A stretch of DNA of 64,000 nt from Pseudoalteromonas luteoviolacea H33-S (GCF_001625695.1 NZ_AUXY01000035.1:1-64000), one strand, 5' to 3'. Shown: positions 15,975 through 25,980, counted from the stretch's first letter. Notes: generated by a model from the sequence alone, not told the origin. Numbers and translations: made by a program.

Positions 15975-17414
15975 TTATATGTACTGACAAAAATACTTTG
16001 TCTCTAGATACTCATCGATACCCTCGATACCACCCTCTCTACCCAAGCCTGACTCTTTCATTCCCCCAAAAGGCGCGGCGGGGTTAGAAATGGCACCTTC
16101 ATTAATGCCAACCATACCGAAGTTTAGCGCTTTAGAAACACGTGATACCTGCTTCATGCTTGCCGAATAAACATATGCAGCTAATCCAGCATCAACTGCA
16201 TTTGCCAATGAGGTAACTTGAGACTCAGAATCAAACTCAATAATACTAACTACAGGTGCAAATACCTCACTGTGGAATAGTTTCATATCTGGAACAACCC
16301 TATCTAGTATCACTGGCGACATAAAAGCTCCAGTTTGCAGTTCTTCAGTATTTTTAACACTATAGTTTGCGCCTGCTGCAATCGCATCTGCCACCAATTC
16401 ACTGGCTCTAGCTTTCGCAGCCTGATTAATTAGAGGTCCAATATCTGAGTCTGCAATTAAACCATTACCAACTTTAAGGGAATCAACACGGCGTATAAGT
16501 TGTTCTAGAAACTCTGCTTTGATATTACGATGAACAAACACCCGATTTGCTGCAATGCAGGTTTGCCCAGCATTACGGAACTTCGCAATCATTAGCCCAT
16601 CAATGGCAGACTCAATATTGGCACTATCAAAGACAATAAACGGTGCATTACCGCCTAGCTCTAACGAAGCACGCTTCATAGTATCTACACACTGAGCGTA
16701 GAGTAACTTGCCGACATGAGTTGAGCCTGTAAAAGTGAGTTTTCTAATGATTTTTTTGCTATTTAGATGCCTAATAAGTACCTGTGGATTATCACTCACT
16801 AAAACTTGAAATGCGCCCTGCTCCATCCCCGCTTGAAGCGCTAATTTTGCCAACTCAATGGCACTTAATGGAGTCAGCTCTGACGGTTTTAAAACAAAGC
16901 TGCACCCCGCAGCATAAGCAGGCGCGACCTTTCGGGTCACCATCGCCAAAGGAAAATTCCATGGCGTTATCCCAAGCACCACGCCAACGCCTTGCTTATG
17001 GGTGGTAATTTGATGATTCGGTGTGTGTGCAGGTACGACAGTGCCGCAAACCCTTTCTGCCTGCTGAGCAAACCAACGTACATAACCTGCCGCATATGCA
17101 ACCTCAGCCTTGGACTCTTGTATCGGCTTACCTTGCTCCAAAGTTACCAGCTCAGCTAGGCGAGATTGGTTGTCCATGATCAGTTGATACCACTTATAGA
17201 GTATATTGCTACGTGCTTGAGCTGTTGTTGTTTTCAGTTGCTCAAAACAGTCGCTGGCAACCTCTACAGCAAAGTCAGCCTCGACTGTATTGACTTGCGT
17301 TACGTGAGCCAATAATGAATCATCAGCTGGATTGCGCACAGATAATAGCTCATGACTATGATGGTCTGCTCCATTGATGACCGAGTACGCGGTTTGTCCT
17401 TTTTTAAACATCAT
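15975..17414 (-). CDS. NAD(P)-dependent aldehyde dehydrogenase (succinate-semialdehyde dehydrogenase-like)
   Basis: 479 residues, the standard length for the family. It has the catalytic Asn segment ITPWNFPLAMV, the Glu motif LELGGNAPFIVF and the nucleophile NAGQTCIAANR. The C-terminal PFGGMKESGLGREGGIEGIDEYLETKY is typical of the GabD/SSADH clade. The substrate may be succinic semialdehyde or another small aldehyde. The ATG at 17414 is chosen because GGAG lies 6 nt upstream; the in-frame TTG at 17426 is rejected. It sits 137 bp upstream of the sugar nucleotidyltransferase, so an operon link is possible but unproven. Confidence 0.85.
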   Translation of the reverse strand: MMFKKGQTAYSVINGADHHSHELLSVRNPADDSLLAHVTQVNTVEADFAVEVASDCFEQLKTTTAQARSNILYKWYQLIMDNQSRLAELVTLEQGKPIQESKAEVAYAAGYVRWFAQQAERVCGTVVPAHTPNHQITTHKQGVGVVLGITPWNFPLAMVTRKVAPAYAAGCSFVLKPSELTPLSAIELAKLALQAGMEQGAFQVLVSDNPQVLIRHLNSKKIIRKLTFTGSTHVGKLLYAQCVDTMKRASLELGGNAPFIVFDSANIESAIDGLMIAKFRNAGQTCIAANRVFVHRNIKAEFLEQLIRRVDSLKVGNGLIADSDIGPLINQAAKARASELVADAIAAGANYSVKNTEELQTGAFMSPVILDRVVPDMKLFHSEVFAPVVSIIEFDSESQVTSLANAVDAGLAAYVYSASMKQVSRVSKALNFGMVGINEGAISNPAAPFGGMKESGLGREGGIEGIDEYLETKYFCQYI

Positions 17415-17424
17415 TCTATGCTCC

Positions 17425-17460
17425 AAACAAAAAAGGCTGTAGTGGTTAGCTACAGCCTTT
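17425..17460 (-). terminator. Terminator of the isc operon
   Basis: Perfect 11-bp stem AAAGGCTGTAG/CTACAGCCTTT (17432-17442/17450-17460), 7-nt loop, then a T-run on the minus strand. It follows fdx by 18 bp and ends the isc transcript before the aldehyde dehydrogenase gene. Confidence 0.9.
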
Positions 17461-17478
17461 CAAAACATTGTTTATGAA

Positions 17479-17817
17479 TTAGTGCTCTTCATTAACGATA
17501 TTAAGATTATACTTTGGTATCTCTACCACCAGATCTTCATCGCTAATGACGGCTTGGCAACCTAGGCGCGATTCAGGCTCTAAACCCCATGCCTTATCCA
17601 GCATGTCATCTTCAAGCTCATCGCTTTCTTCCATTGAGTCAAAGCCTTCTCTGATCACAACATGACACGTTGTACACGCACATGACTTTTCACATGCATG
17701 AGGAATACTGATCCCATTTTTTAACGCGACATCTAATACTGTATCGCCAGATTTTGCATCAATTGCTACGCCCTCAGGACAAAGCTCTTCATGGGGTAAA
17801 AAGATAATTTGTGGCAT
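17479..17817 (-). CDS. fdx: ISC-type 2Fe-2S ferredoxin
   Basis: 112 residues. The cysteine motif CEKSCACTTC plus a later Cys (RLGCQA) binds a 2Fe-2S cluster. It matches bacterial Fdx of the isc operon, which passes electrons (from NADPH via ferredoxin reductase) during cluster assembly on IscU. It starts 1 bp after the hscA stop codon, so it is coupled. The acidic patch (MEESDELEDDMLDKAW) is typical of the IscS-docking face. It is the last gene of the operon; iscX does not follow. Confidence 0.93.
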   Translation of the reverse strand: MPQIIFLPHEELCPEGVAIDAKSGDTVLDVALKNGISIPHACEKSCACTTCHVVIREGFDSMEESDELEDDMLDKAWGLEPESRLGCQAVISDEDLVVEIPKYNLNIVNEEH

Positions 17818-17818
17818 A

Positions 17819-19681
17819 TTAAACCTCGTCTACTGACTGACCTTGCAGTGCCTGTTTGATTGATACATCCATGCGGCGAGATGCAAATTCACTACTTGCT
17901 TCATCTACCACTTCAATTGCATGCTTAATTGCATCTGGATCAGACGCATTTTGGCGTTTGTCATCTAACATCGCCATAGCCTCTCTTAGGCTATTTAACT
18001 CTTGTTCATTTAATAAAGCTGATTCTGTTGCCAAAGATGCCTCTAACGCTTCAAGTACTCTGAGTGCTTCAACTTGCTGCTCTTTGAGCATACGCGCCTG
18101 CATATCCTCTTTGGCAAAACTCATTGAGTCTTGTAGCATTTGAGCAACTTGGTCATCACTTAAACCAAATGATGGTTTAACTTGGATATCTGCTTGTACA
18201 CCCGTTGACTTCTCACTTGCTGAAACGCTCAATAAACCATCGGCATCGACTTTAAAAGTCACCCGAATGTGTGCAGCGCCTGCAGCCATCGCCGGAATGC
18301 CTTTGAGGCTGAATTTCGCCAGTGAGCGGCAATCATCAACCAACTCGCGCTCACCCTGCAAGACATGTAGTGACATCGCCGTTTGGCCATCCTTAAACGT
18401 CGTGAACTCCTGTGCACGCGCGACTGGAATAGTTGTATTGCGAGGAATGATCTTCTCTACCAAGCCACCCATGGTTTCTAAACCTAAAGATAGCGGTAAA
18501 ACATCCAATAGCAGCATATCTGAATCAGGTTTGTTGCCCGCTAAGATATCCGCTTGAATGGCCGCGCCAATTGCAACCACACGATCAGGGTCAATTGACG
18601 TGAGTGGTTCTTTTTCAAAAAACTCACCAACCGCTTCACGAATAACTGGCATACGCGTTGAGCCGCCCACCATCACCGCTTCTAAGACTTCTTCTTTACT
18701 CACATCCGCATCTTTTAATGCTCTACGACATGCACGTAATGTCTGTTTTACAAGCGGCGCAACAAGCTCAGCAAATTGACCACGCGTAACAGACACTAAA
18801 TGTTCTTCAGCGCGAAGTTCAAGCTTTACATTGACCGTTTCATACCCACTCAACGCTTCTTTACAGGCTTTGGCTTTTTGAATAAGTAAACGCAGCTCTT
18901 GTGGTGTTAATTCACTCAGTTGTAATGTTGACTTAAAATGTTCAACAAGCACTGCGTCAAAGTCATCACCGCCTAAGCTTGAATCACCACCCGTTGCCAA
19001 TACTTCAAAGACACCTTGGTTTAAGCGCAGAATTGAAATATCAAAGGTACCACCGCCCAAGTCATAAACAGCAATCACACCTTCTTGACCAGAGTCCAAA
19101 CCGTAAGCGACAGCGGCTGCTGTTGGTTCATTTAATAGGCGTAGCACTTTTAAACCTGCGATTTCTGCAGCATCTTTAGTGCTTTGTCTTTGCGCATCAT
19201 CAAAATAAGCAGGTACCGTAATTACGCTTCCCACAATTTCTTGTCCAGCAAAGCTGTCTGTTGCTCTTTGATGTAATGATTTTAAAATTTCAGCAGATGC
19301 TTGAATTGGATTGATTGGACCAGCCACAGTGTTTACAGCCAGTGCACCTTGGTGCTCAACGAACTCATAAGGCAAGTTTTGATAACGTGAGGTTACTTCT
19401 GAAACGGATTTACCTAAAAAGCGTTTCACTGAAATAAGCGTATTTGTTGGGTCTTCTACAGCAGCTTGCTGCGCTTGTTGGCCAACAGTCACGCTGTCTG
19501 CATGATATCTAACAACAGAAGGCAACATGGCTTCGCCATTAATATCCGCTAGCGCTCTGGCTTCACCACTTTGTACTGTGGCCACCAAAGAGTTAGTAGT
19601 ACCTAAGTCGATACCTATTGCCAATTTATGTTCGTGAGGTGCCGCGCTCTGCCCCGGCTCAGCAATTTGCAATAATGCCAT
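17819..19681 (-). CDS. hscA: Hsp70-class chaperone HscA
   Basis: 620 residues. The N-terminal ATPase has [27 protein letters not shown] and [16 protein letters not shown], and a substrate domain follows. It differs from DnaK in the shorter C-terminus and the isc context. HscA with HscB drives release of Fe-S clusters from IscU to acceptor proteins. It is in the operon hscB-hscA-fdx, with 31 bp after hscB. Confidence 0.95.
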   Translation of the reverse strand: MALLQIAEPGQSAAPHEHKLAIGIDLGTTNSLVATVQSGEARALADINGEAMLPSVVRYHADSVTVGQQAQQAAVEDPTNTLISVKRFLGKSVSEVTSRYQNLPYEFVEHQGALAVNTVAGPINPIQASAEILKSLHQRATDSFAGQEIVGSVITVPAYFDDAQRQSTKDAAEIAGLKVLRLLNEPTAAAVAYGLDSGQEGVIAVYDLGGGTFDISILRLNQGVFEVLATGGDSSLGGDDFDAVLVEHFKSTLQLSELTPQELRLLIQKAKACKEALSGYETVNVKLELRAEEHLVSVTRGQFAELVAPLVKQTLRACRRALKDADVSKEEVLEAVMVGGSTRMPVIREAVGEFFEKEPLTSIDPDRVVAIGAAIQADILAGNKPDSDMLLLDVLPLSLGLETMGGLVEKIIPRNTTIPVARAQEFTTFKDGQTAMSLHVLQGERELVDDCRSLAKFSLKGIPAMAAGAAHIRVTFKVDADGLLSVSASEKSTGVQADIQVKPSFGLSDDQVAQMLQDSMSFAKEDMQARMLKEQQVEALRVLEALEASLATESALLNEQELNSLREAMAMLDDKRQNASDPDAIKHAIEVVDEASSEFASRRMDVSIKQALQGQSVDEV

Positions 19682-19712
19682 AGTACTCTTTTACTTAAGT
19701 GGTGACGCTAGA

Positions 19713-20237
19713 TTAATCGAAAAGGCTATCTTCTATGCGAGACAGCTCTTCACGTAGTTTATATATGAATTTTAACTTGCGAATATTATCAGCTGCAACT
19801 TCTAATACAGCAGTATCTTGGCTCACAAGCTGCTCTGCAAGTTGCGCACTATACTGTGTATCTAACTGTTTAATCTGCGCCTCGAATGCATCAATTTCAT
19901 CTTCAGGGTCACTGCTATGCTGAATGTCTTCCAGCGCTTCCCTCAGCTCCATCTGCTGCATTAAAAATACAGGGTCTTGCAATGTTTGCTGCTCAGCTCG
20001 AATGTCGACACCTTGCTCACTTAGCATATACTCAGCGCGCTTAGCTGGGTGTTTTAACACAGCTAGAGCATCATTGATCTCAGATGTCTTCTGTACAGCC
20101 ACTAATTTTTCACGTTCACTTTTTCCAGCAAACTTATCAGGGTGTACTGCGCGTTGTAATTCTAAATAACGCTGATTTAACAGGGTTAAATCCACGTCAT
20201 AGTTCACTGGTAAATTAAATAATTCAAAATATCGCAT
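19713..20237 (-). CDS. hscB: Co-chaperone HscB
   Basis: 174 residues with an N-terminal J-domain. It has the HPD tripeptide in RAVHPDKFAGKSEREK and the start MRYFELFNLPVNYDVD, then a three-helix C-terminal domain that binds IscU. It stimulates the HscA ATPase. The length equals the family norm (about 171-176). The gap upstream to iscA carries a hairpin (20254-20277). Confidence 0.94.
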   Translation of the reverse strand: MRYFELFNLPVNYDVDLTLLNQRYLELQRAVHPDKFAGKSEREKLVAVQKTSEINDALAVLKHPAKRAEYMLSEQGVDIRAEQQTLQDPVFLMQQMELREALEDIQHSSDPEDEIDAFEAQIKQLDTQYSAQLAEQLVSQDTAVLEVAADNIRKLKFIYKLREELSRIEDSLFD

Positions 20238-20253
20238 AAGGACCTAATACAGC

Positions 20254-20277
20254 AAAGCCCTACCAAGGCAGGGCTTT
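20254..20277 (-). other. Intra-operon hairpin between iscA and hscB
   Basis: 8-bp perfect stem AAAGCCCT/AGGGCTTT (20254-20261/20270-20277), 8-nt loop, in the 63-bp iscA-hscB gap. The minus-strand tail is TGCTG, not a U-run, so it looks more like a processing or stability element than a terminator. Confidence 0.55.
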
Positions 20278-20300
20278 AGCAAACTATCTATTACAGATGG

Positions 20301-20624
20301 TTAAACGGTGAAGCTTTCACCACAGCCACATTCGTCTTTCTGATTCGGGTTAATAAACTTAAACCCCTCGTTAAGACCTTCTTTGGTGTAATCAAGCTGA
20401 GTACCGTCAATATAAACTAAGCTTTTTGCATCAACGATGATTTTTACGCCCATTTCTTCGAACACTTCATCGCCTTCTGCAAGCTCATCAACGAATTCGA
20501 GTACATACGCAAGACCTGAGCAACCAGTCGTTTTAATACCAACTCGCAGGCCTAGACCTTTTCCTCGGTTTGCAAGGAATGTCTGCACACGATTTGCAGC
20601 TGCTTCAGTTAATGTCACTGCCAT
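20301..20624 (-). CDS. iscA: A-type Fe-S carrier IscA
   Basis: 107 residues. The three conserved cysteines are in [12 protein letters not shown] and the C-terminal ECGCGESF, which bind iron or an Fe-S cluster for transfer to apo-proteins. The length is identical to the E. coli protein. It starts 10 bp after iscU and is in the isc operon. Confidence 0.95.
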   Translation of the reverse strand: MAVTLTEAAANRVQTFLANRGKGLGLRVGIKTTGCSGLAYVLEFVDELAEGDEVFEEMGVKIIVDAKSLVYIDGTQLDYTKEGLNEGFKFINPNQKDECGCGESFTV

Positions 20625-20634
20625 AATTTATCTC

Positions 20635-21018
20635 TTACTTCGCTTGCTTATTTTTATAGTCTGCAATTGCAGCCTGAATTGCATCTTCTGCAAGGATTGA
20701 ACAGTGGATTTTTACAGGCGGTAGCTCAAGCTCTGCTGTAATATCTGTGTTCTTGATTTCAGCAGCTTGGTCTAATGTTTTACCTTTCACCCACTCTGTC
20801 ACTAGAGAAGATGAAGCAATCGCACTGCCACAGCCATATGTTTTAAATTTTGCGTCTTCAATAACACCTTCATCAGACACTTTAATTTGTAGCTTCATCA
20901 CGTCACCACAAGCTGGCGCGCCAACCATACCAGTTGCTACATTAGGGTCGTTTTTATCCAACGTACCTACGTTACGTGGGTTTTCCACGTGGTCAATTAC
21001 TTTATCACTATATGCCAT
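20635..21018 (-). CDS. iscU: Fe-S cluster scaffold IscU
   Basis: 127 residues, family length. The ligand cysteines are in GAPACGDVMKLQ, KTYGCGSAIAS and VKIHCSILAEDA. The HscA recognition stretch appears as LELPPVKIHCS, with PPVK in place of the usual LPPVK context. It is the platform on which IscS-derived sulfur and iron are assembled. 57 bp separate it from iscS. Confidence 0.96.
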   Translation of the reverse strand: MAYSDKVIDHVENPRNVGTLDKNDPNVATGMVGAPACGDVMKLQIKVSDEGVIEDAKFKTYGCGSAIASSSLVTEWVKGKTLDQAAEIKNTDITAELELPPVKIHCSILAEDAIQAAIADYKNKQAK

Positions 21019-21075
21019 AACTCTTTCCTCACTAACCGCTTATATACTTGCTACAGTCCATACAAGCTGTCTTGT

Positions 21076-22290
21076 TTAATGGTGTGCCCATTCAACTGAA
21101 TCTAAATCAATACCGTCTTTAAACATTTCCCACAGAGGAGACATTTCTCTCAAACGACCAATCGAGTCTTTGATAAGTTTGATGGTGTAATCAATTTCTT
21201 CTTCTGTAGTAAAACGGCCAATACTGAAACGAATTGAGCTGTGTGCTAACTCATCGTTACGGCCTAATGCACGAAGTACATAAGACGGTTCAAGGCTTGC
21301 AGATGTACAAGCAGAACCTGATGATACTGCAATATCTTTTACAGCCATCAGAAGTGACTCACCTTCAACATAGTTAAAGCTGATGTTTACAATACCTGGT
21401 ACAGATTGGTCGACAGTGCCATTAAAGTACACTTCTTCCATATCCATGATGCCATCGATCAGACGCTGGCGAAGTGCGCTGATGTGTGCATAATCTTTTT
21501 CGAAATCTTCTTTTGCAATACGAAAAGCAGAACCCATGCCTACAATTTGGTGTGTCGCAAGAGTACCTGAACGCATACCACGCTCATGACCACCGCCGTG
21601 CATTTGTGCTTCTAAACGTGCGCGAGGCTTACGGCGAACATATAATGCGCCGATACCTTTTGGACCATACGCTTTGTGGCCTGAGAATGACATGAAATCA
21701 ACTTTAAGCTGCTTCATATCAATCGCTACTTTACCTGCGCTTTGTGCACCATCAACGTGGAACATAATTTTACGTTCACGACACATCTCACCAATTGTTG
21801 CGATGTCTTGAATAACACCTAGCTCGTTATTTACGTGCATGACACTGATTAAAATAGTGTCTTCGCGAATTTCATCTTCAAGCTTTTTCAGGTCTAACAG
21901 GCCGTTTTCTTCAACGTCCATATAAGTTACTTCAAAACCTTGACGCTCAAGCTCACGACACGTGTCGATAACCGCTTTGTGCTCAGTTTTTACTGTGATG
22001 ATGTGCTTGCCTTTCTTCTGATAGAAGTTCGCAGCACCTTTAATTGCTAGGTTGTTTGACTCAGTCGCACCAGATGTGAATACGATTTCGCGCGGGTCAG
22101 CATTAATTAAATCAGCGATATCATTACGCGCTTGGTCAATAAGTTCTTCGGCCTGCCAACCAAAACGGTGTGAACGGGACGCAGGATTACCAAAGTTACC
22201 ATCCATTGTCAGGCATTGCATCATTTCATCTGCAACACGCTGATCAACCGGCGTGGTTGCAGCATAATCTAAATATATCGGTAATTTCAT
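21076..22290 (-). CDS. iscS: Cysteine desulfurase IscS
   Basis: 404 residues, a PLP-dependent group I desulfurase. The start [16 protein letters not shown] is diagnostic. The PLP lysine lies in [17 protein letters not shown], and the mobile-loop active cysteine in [20 protein letters not shown]. It supplies sulfane sulfur for Fe-S clusters, tRNA thiolation and thiamine. It follows iscR by 22 bp. Confidence 0.97.
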   Translation of the reverse strand: MKLPIYLDYAATTPVDQRVADEMMQCLTMDGNFGNPASRSHRFGWQAEELIDQARNDIADLINADPREIVFTSGATESNNLAIKGAANFYQKKGKHIITVKTEHKAVIDTCRELERQGFEVTYMDVEENGLLDLKKLEDEIREDTILISVMHVNNELGVIQDIATIGEMCRERKIMFHVDGAQSAGKVAIDMKQLKVDFMSFSGHKAYGPKGIGALYVRRKPRARLEAQMHGGGHERGMRSGTLATHQIVGMGSAFRIAKEDFEKDYAHISALRQRLIDGIMDMEEVYFNGTVDQSVPGIVNISFNYVEGESLLMAVKDIAVSSGSACTSASLEPSYVLRALGRNDELAHSSIRFSIGRFTTEEEIDYTIKLIKDSIGRLREMSPLWEMFKDGIDLDSVEWAHH

Positions 22291-22307
22291 TTCTTTCTCC
22301 GCTAGAC

Positions 22308-22323
22308 GCCAATTATAATTGGC
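22308..22323 (-). other. 16-bp perfect palindrome at the iscR 3' end
   Basis: GCCAATTATAATTGGC overlaps the iscR stop codon (stop at 22313-22315) in the short iscR-iscS gap. In RNA it can fold as a hairpin, or it could be a protein site. In E. coli a structure after iscR shields that part of the message when the RyhB small RNA causes decay of the rest; that role here is inference. Confidence 0.5.
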
Positions 22324-22804
22324 AACTCACTTGAATATTATCTAATTGCTTCATCGCATCGCTTACGTTTCTATCCTGACGTGATGCAACTGATTGCACA
22401 TCAGAGTTTGAAACAAGCTCGGCAAGGGAAATACTGTTTAAAAATTCTTCTATTCGCACACTTAAATCGGACCATAGCGTGTGTGTCAGGCAACGCATAC
22501 CGCTTTGGCAACCACCGCCTTCACCGTGACATCGAGTTGCATCAACAGACTCGTCCACCGCATTAATCACATCACCAACAGAAATCGTATGTGCATCGCG
22601 ACCCAGTAAATAGCCACCACCTGGACCTCTCACTGAGCTCACGAGTCCATTTTTACGAAGACGTGCGAATAATTGTTCTAAATATGATAGAGATATTTCC
22701 TGACGTTCAGAAATATCTGCCAGAGGCACAGGGCCAATATTGGCATGCAACGCAACATCGAGCATTGCAGTTACCGCATACCTGCCTTTTGAAGTCAGTT
22801 TCAT
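22313..22804 (-). CDS. iscR: Fe-S sensing repressor IscR
   Basis: 163 residues, Rrf2 family. It has an N-terminal winged helix ([19 protein letters not shown]), then the cluster-binding cysteines [14 protein letters not shown] with the following His (LTH). Holo-IscR represses type-1 sites, which are found directly upstream, giving negative feedback on the operon. The apo form can still bind type-2 sites. It is first gene of the isc operon. Confidence 0.96.
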   Translation of the reverse strand: MKLTSKGRYAVTAMLDVALHANIGPVPLADISERQEISLSYLEQLFARLRKNGLVSSVRGPGGGYLLGRDAHTISVGDVINAVDESVDATRCHGEGGGCQSGMRCLTHTLWSDLSVRIEEFLNSISLAELVSNSDVQSVASRQDRNVSDAMKQLDNIQVSCQL

Positions 22805-22839
22805 ACGCGCCTCTAGGTTACCTTCATCAAATGCCGCAA

Positions 22840-22871
22840 ATTGTAATTACCTGACTAAGATAGTCAAGTAT
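22840..22871 (-). promoter_or_regulatory. Proximal isc promoter with overlapping IscR type-1 site
   Basis: On the minus strand there is TTGACT (22862-22867), a 16-bp spacer and TACAAT (22840-22845). A 25-bp sequence at 22847-22871 fits the IscR type-1 pattern (ACCTGACT-n-AGTCAAGT) and covers the -35 element and spacer, so bound IscR would block RNA polymerase. Confidence 0.85.
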
Positions 22872-22927
22872 TAACGACATCTATTGCTTATAAAATAAGT
22901 TACTACTTACTCAGTGTCTTTACTCAA

Positions 22928-22952
22928 ATACCTGACTAATTTAATCAGGTAT
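22928..22952. promoter_or_regulatory. IscR type-1 site, central
   Basis: 25-bp near-palindrome with ATACCTGACT on one side and AATCAGGTAT on the other. It is the best match of the three to the type-1 pattern, and lies between the two promoters. Confidence 0.8.
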
Positions 22953-22959
22953 TATTGGT

Positions 22960-22991
22960 ATTGTAATTACCCGAGTAATTTAGTCAAGTAT
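22960..22991 (-). promoter_or_regulatory. Distal isc promoter with overlapping IscR type-1 site
   Basis: On the minus strand there is TTGACT (22982-22987), a 16-bp spacer and TACAAT (22960-22965), with an IscR-like site at 22967-22991. It is laid out exactly like the proximal promoter, 120 bp away, so it looks like a duplicate. Confidence 0.75.
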
Positions 22992-23027
22992 TACTGTGAT
23001 GAAAGTATCTAATCTTGATACATTGCT

Positions 23028-23750
23028 TTATTTTGTCGATTTATTCACCGAGCTCAGAATACCACGTAGGATATTCAACTCTTGATCTTCAGGTCTTGCA
23101 CGGTTGAATAGGCGTTTTAGTTTGGTCATCACCATGCCTGGGTGCTGCTTAACAATAAAGCCTGTATCGTTTAGCGTTGACTCAAGGTGCTCATAGAATA
23201 AAGCCATTTGCTCTGATGTTGGGTATTTCGTATCGTCTTCTTCGGGCTTGGCATCTTGCGTATCTAAGAAGGTCATGCGCGTTTCATACGCTAATGTTTG
23301 CACTGCCATAGCCAAATTCAATGAACTATATTCAGGATTCGCCGGAATACAGACGTGATAATTACATAACTGCAACTCTTCATTGGTCAAACCGCTATTT
23401 TCTCGACCAAACACGAGCGCCACAGGACCGTCATTAGACTCTGCGACCAACTTCTGTGCACACTCTCTTGGGTCTACCATCGGCCAAGATAAAGTACGAG
23501 AACGCGCGCTGGTACCTATAACTAAACTACAATCCGCAATAGCATCTTCAAGCTTATCGACAGTGACAGCATCACCAAGTACATCTGTTGCACCCGCAGC
23601 CAACGCGCTCGCGTGACTATCTACCTCGCAAGCAGGATCTACTAAGTACAGTTTTGAAAAGCCCATGGTTTTCATTGCGCGCGCAACTGAGCCAATATTT
23701 CCAGAGTGTGAAGTATTCACAAGTACGATTCTAATATCTTGTAATGCCAT
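23028..23750 (-). CDS. trmJ: tRNA Cm32/Um32 2'-O-methyltransferase TrmJ
   Basis: 240 residues from the ATG at 23750, which matches the family start ([20 protein letters not shown]); an in-frame TTG 18 bp upstream is less likely. The SPOUT knot motifs are [25 protein letters not shown] and [14 protein letters not shown]. It modifies position 32 in the anticodon loop of certain tRNAs using S-adenosylmethionine. A C-terminal dimer or tRNA-binding extension follows. It lies upstream of the isc promoters, as in E. coli. Confidence 0.93.
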   Translation of the reverse strand: MALQDIRIVLVNTSHSGNIGSVARAMKTMGFSKLYLVDPACEVDSHASALAAGATDVLGDAVTVDKLEDAIADCSLVIGTSARSRTLSWPMVDPRECAQKLVAESNDGPVALVFGRENSGLTNEELQLCNYHVCIPANPEYSSLNLAMAVQTLAYETRMTFLDTQDAKPEEDDTKYPTSEQMALFYEHLESTLNDTGFIVKQHPGMVMTKLKRLFNRARPEDQELNILRGILSSVNKSTK

Positions 23751-23857
23751 GCTATTTATCTCAGACAAAAATAATGGCGTAGTTTACCATAGGTTGACAG
23801 GATCAAACCACCAAACCATTTGAACAAAAAAACACCAACCTTTTTATTGCAAAGTTA

Positions 23858-23885
23858 TTTACTTTATCGAAAAAATAGCTAGAAT
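23858..23885 (+). promoter_or_regulatory. suhB promoter
   Basis: TTTACT (23858-23863), a 16-bp spacer and TAGAAT (23880-23885) with a GC-rich ACGCCGGC discriminator, 47 bp before the suhB ATG. Confidence 0.6.
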
Positions 23886-23932
23886 ACGCCGGCTCAAAAA
23901 ATTTAGTTCTTTTACAATTCAAAGGTAATGCT

Positions 23933-24736
23933 ATGCATCCAATGTTAAACATTGCGGTACGCGCTGCGCGTAACGCGGGTAAAGTGATCTTACGTGCAAC
24001 TGAAGATCTGTCTCAAGTTGAAGCGACTCAAAAAGGTACAAACGACTTCGTGACAAGTGTTGATACTGAAGCTGAACGAGTGATCCGAGACACTATTTTA
24101 AAATCTTACCCTGACCACGCAATCGTTGGAGAAGAACTTGGCCACACTGATGGCAAAGATAATGATTACCTTTGGGTTATCGATCCACTTGATGGCACAA
24201 CTAACTTCATCAAGGGTATCCCTCACTTCGCAATCTCAATTGCACTTAAAGTTAAAGGCCGTGTAGAACAGGCTGTTATCTATGATCCAGTTCGCAGCGA
24301 ATTATTCACCGCTTCTCGTGGTCAAGGCGCACAGTTAAACAACAAACGTATTCGTGTAACGAAAAGCAACGAACTGGCTGGCAGCGTATTAGCGACAGGT
24401 TTCCCATTCAAACAAAAGCACCACTTAGATGCATACACAGAAGCATTTAAAGCGCTATTCATTCATACAGCGGACATCCGTCGTGCAGGTTCTGCCGCAC
24501 TAGATATGGCATATGTTGCAGCTGGTCGTATTGACGGTTTTTATGAAATTGGTCTTAAGCCATGGGATACAGCGGCAGGTGAGCTATTAGTAAAAGAAGC
24601 TGGCGGCATGTTAATGGACTTTGCAGGTGGTGCAAACTACAACAACAGCGGTAACATCATTTGTGGTGCACCGAAGCTGTGCCAAGCAATTGTTAAAGAG
24701 ATCCGCCCTGTACTAACAGAGTCTCTGCTTAAATAA
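23933..24736 (+). CDS. suhB: Inositol-1-monophosphatase SuhB
   Basis: 267 residues. The Mg-binding phosphatase motifs are GEELG, WVIDPLDGTTNFI and the C-terminal KPWDTAAGELLVKEAGG. SuhB hydrolyses inositol phosphate and in E. coli also joins the NusA/boxA antitermination complex on rRNA transcripts. It is divergent from trmJ, the same pairing as in E. coli. AAAGGTAA lies before the ATG. It is monocistronic. Confidence 0.95.
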   Translation: MHPMLNIAVRAARNAGKVILRATEDLSQVEATQKGTNDFVTSVDTEAERVIRDTILKSYPDHAIVGEELGHTDGKDNDYLWVIDPLDGTTNFIKGIPHFAISIALKVKGRVEQAVIYDPVRSELFTASRGQGAQLNNKRIRVTKSNELAGSVLATGFPFKQKHHLDAYTEAFKALFIHTADIRRAGSAALDMAYVAAGRIDGFYEIGLKPWDTAAGELLVKEAGGMLMDFAGGANYNNSGNIICGAPKLCQAIVKEIRPVLTESLLK

Positions 24737-24757
24737 GCAAACGCATTCTTTGAATAC

Positions 24758-24787
24758 GAAAAACCCAGGCACAGCCTGGGTTTTTTA
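24758..24787. terminator. Bidirectional terminator after suhB
   Basis: 9-bp stem AACCCAGGC/GCCTGGGTT (24762-24770/24774-24782) with a 3-nt loop, flanked by A on the left and T on the right. It can serve suhB and the convergent dehydratase gene. Confidence 0.88.
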
Positions 24788-24804
24788 TTTACAAATAAAA
24801 TATG

Positions 24805-25980
24805 TTATTTTATTTCAACGCGTTGTGATCGCATCACAACTTCATCATTCAGTTCAATACCGATACCAGGCTCTTCCGAGACTTTAAACACACCCTTTTC
24901 TGGCTGGGGATCTTGAAGACAAAGCTCTCTATTCCACTTTTTAATCGCATAAGTATGGTGTTCATGGATTAAGAAGTTAGGAATGGCCGTTTCTAGATGC
25001 AATGAAGCTGCGGTTGCAACTGGGCCACCACATACGTGCGCTTGAATGCGGATATCAAAAATATCTGCATAGTCACATACTTTCTTCGTTTCAGTAAAAC
25101 CACCACATAAACCAATATCAGGTTGTAATACATCAATACTTTGATCTTCAAAGTAAGGCCTTACATCCCAGCGATTATACAAACGCTCGCCGCCGGCAAT
25201 TGGTACAGCCGTTTTATTAGCAACTTTAGCGTGTAGTGAGTGGTTTAAGTAGTTCACTGGCTCTTCGTAGTACATGCAGTCAAACTCTTCTGCAATTTCT
25301 GCAATTTGAATTGCCGATGTTGCACCTGGCAAACTGTGACATTCAAAAATAATGTCCACTTCATCGCCAACCGCTTCGCGAATGGCTTTCATACGTGAAC
25401 GATAAAGTTTCATTTCACCACGAGAAATCAACTTAGTACGATCGTAATATGTATTGCCATCTTTATCATACATGATAGGGTCAACTTTCACCGCGTCATA
25501 GCCTTCAGCCAATGCTTTGTGTGCCGCTTCAGCATACTCATGTGGCTGTACAAGTGCTTTGAATTCATCATCCCAGTCAAACTGTAGCTGTGATGCGTAA
25601 GTGCGTAGCTCTGGGTTTACTTTACCACCTAGCAGCTGATAAACCGGTAGCTTTAACGCCTTACCTTTGATATCCCAAAGCGCAGTGTCAATCGCACTCA
25701 TCGCTGCATACACCACAGGTCCGCCACCCAGTCCCCAAAAGCTCTCTCTCAACATACGAGACCACAAAAGCTCAGTTTGAAATGGGTCATGGCCAATCAA
25801 GAATGCTTCTGCCATCTCTTTAATCATACTTGCAGCAGCACTATGACCTAAGTCGTAAGCAAGTCCAGCTTCACCCACTCCTGAGATCCCTTCATCTGTG
25901 TGGACTCTCACAAAGACAGGTGTCCAAGCTGGTCTGTCTGGACAATGTATATCAAATACTTCGACGCGATTTACTTTCAT
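24805..25980 (-). CDS. Enolase-superfamily sugar-acid dehydratase (mandelate racemase subgroup)
   Basis: 391 residues. A capping domain is followed by a TIM barrel with the KxD-type base YDAVKVDPIMYD, metal ligands in IIFECHS, YYEEPVN and AGGERLYNR, and the His-containing HVCGGPVATAASLH. The pattern resembles the D-galactonate/D-mannonate dehydratase branch, which removes water from aldonic or uronic acids to give 2-keto-3-deoxy acids. The exact sugar is unknown. The ATG at 25980 has GGAG 5 nt upstream. It lies 8 bp after the aldolase gene stop, so the two form an operon. Confidence 0.8.
   Translation of the reverse strand: MKVNRVEVFDIHCPDRPAWTPVFVRVHTDEGISGVGEAGLAYDLGHSAAASMIKEMAEAFLIGHDPFQTELLWSRMLRESFWGLGGGPVVYAAMSAIDTALWDIKGKALKLPVYQLLGGKVNPELRTYASQLQFDWDDEFKALVQPHEYAEAAHKALAEGYDAVKVDPIMYDKDGNTYYDRTKLISRGEMKLYRSRMKAIREAVGDEVDIIFECHSLPGATSAIQIAEIAEEFDCMYYEEPVNYLNHSLHAKVANKTAVPIAGGERLYNRWDVRPYFEDQSIDVLQPDIGLCGGFTETKKVCDYADIFDIRIQAHVCGGPVATAASLHLETAIPNFLIHEHHTYAIKKWNRELCLQDPQPEKGVFKVSEEPGIGIELNDEVVMRSQRVEIK

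Noticed and set aside
23028..23300. Second isc-type gene or iscX in the isc region
   Set aside because: fdx is followed by a terminator and an aldehyde dehydrogenase; no short acidic iscX-like ORF is present.
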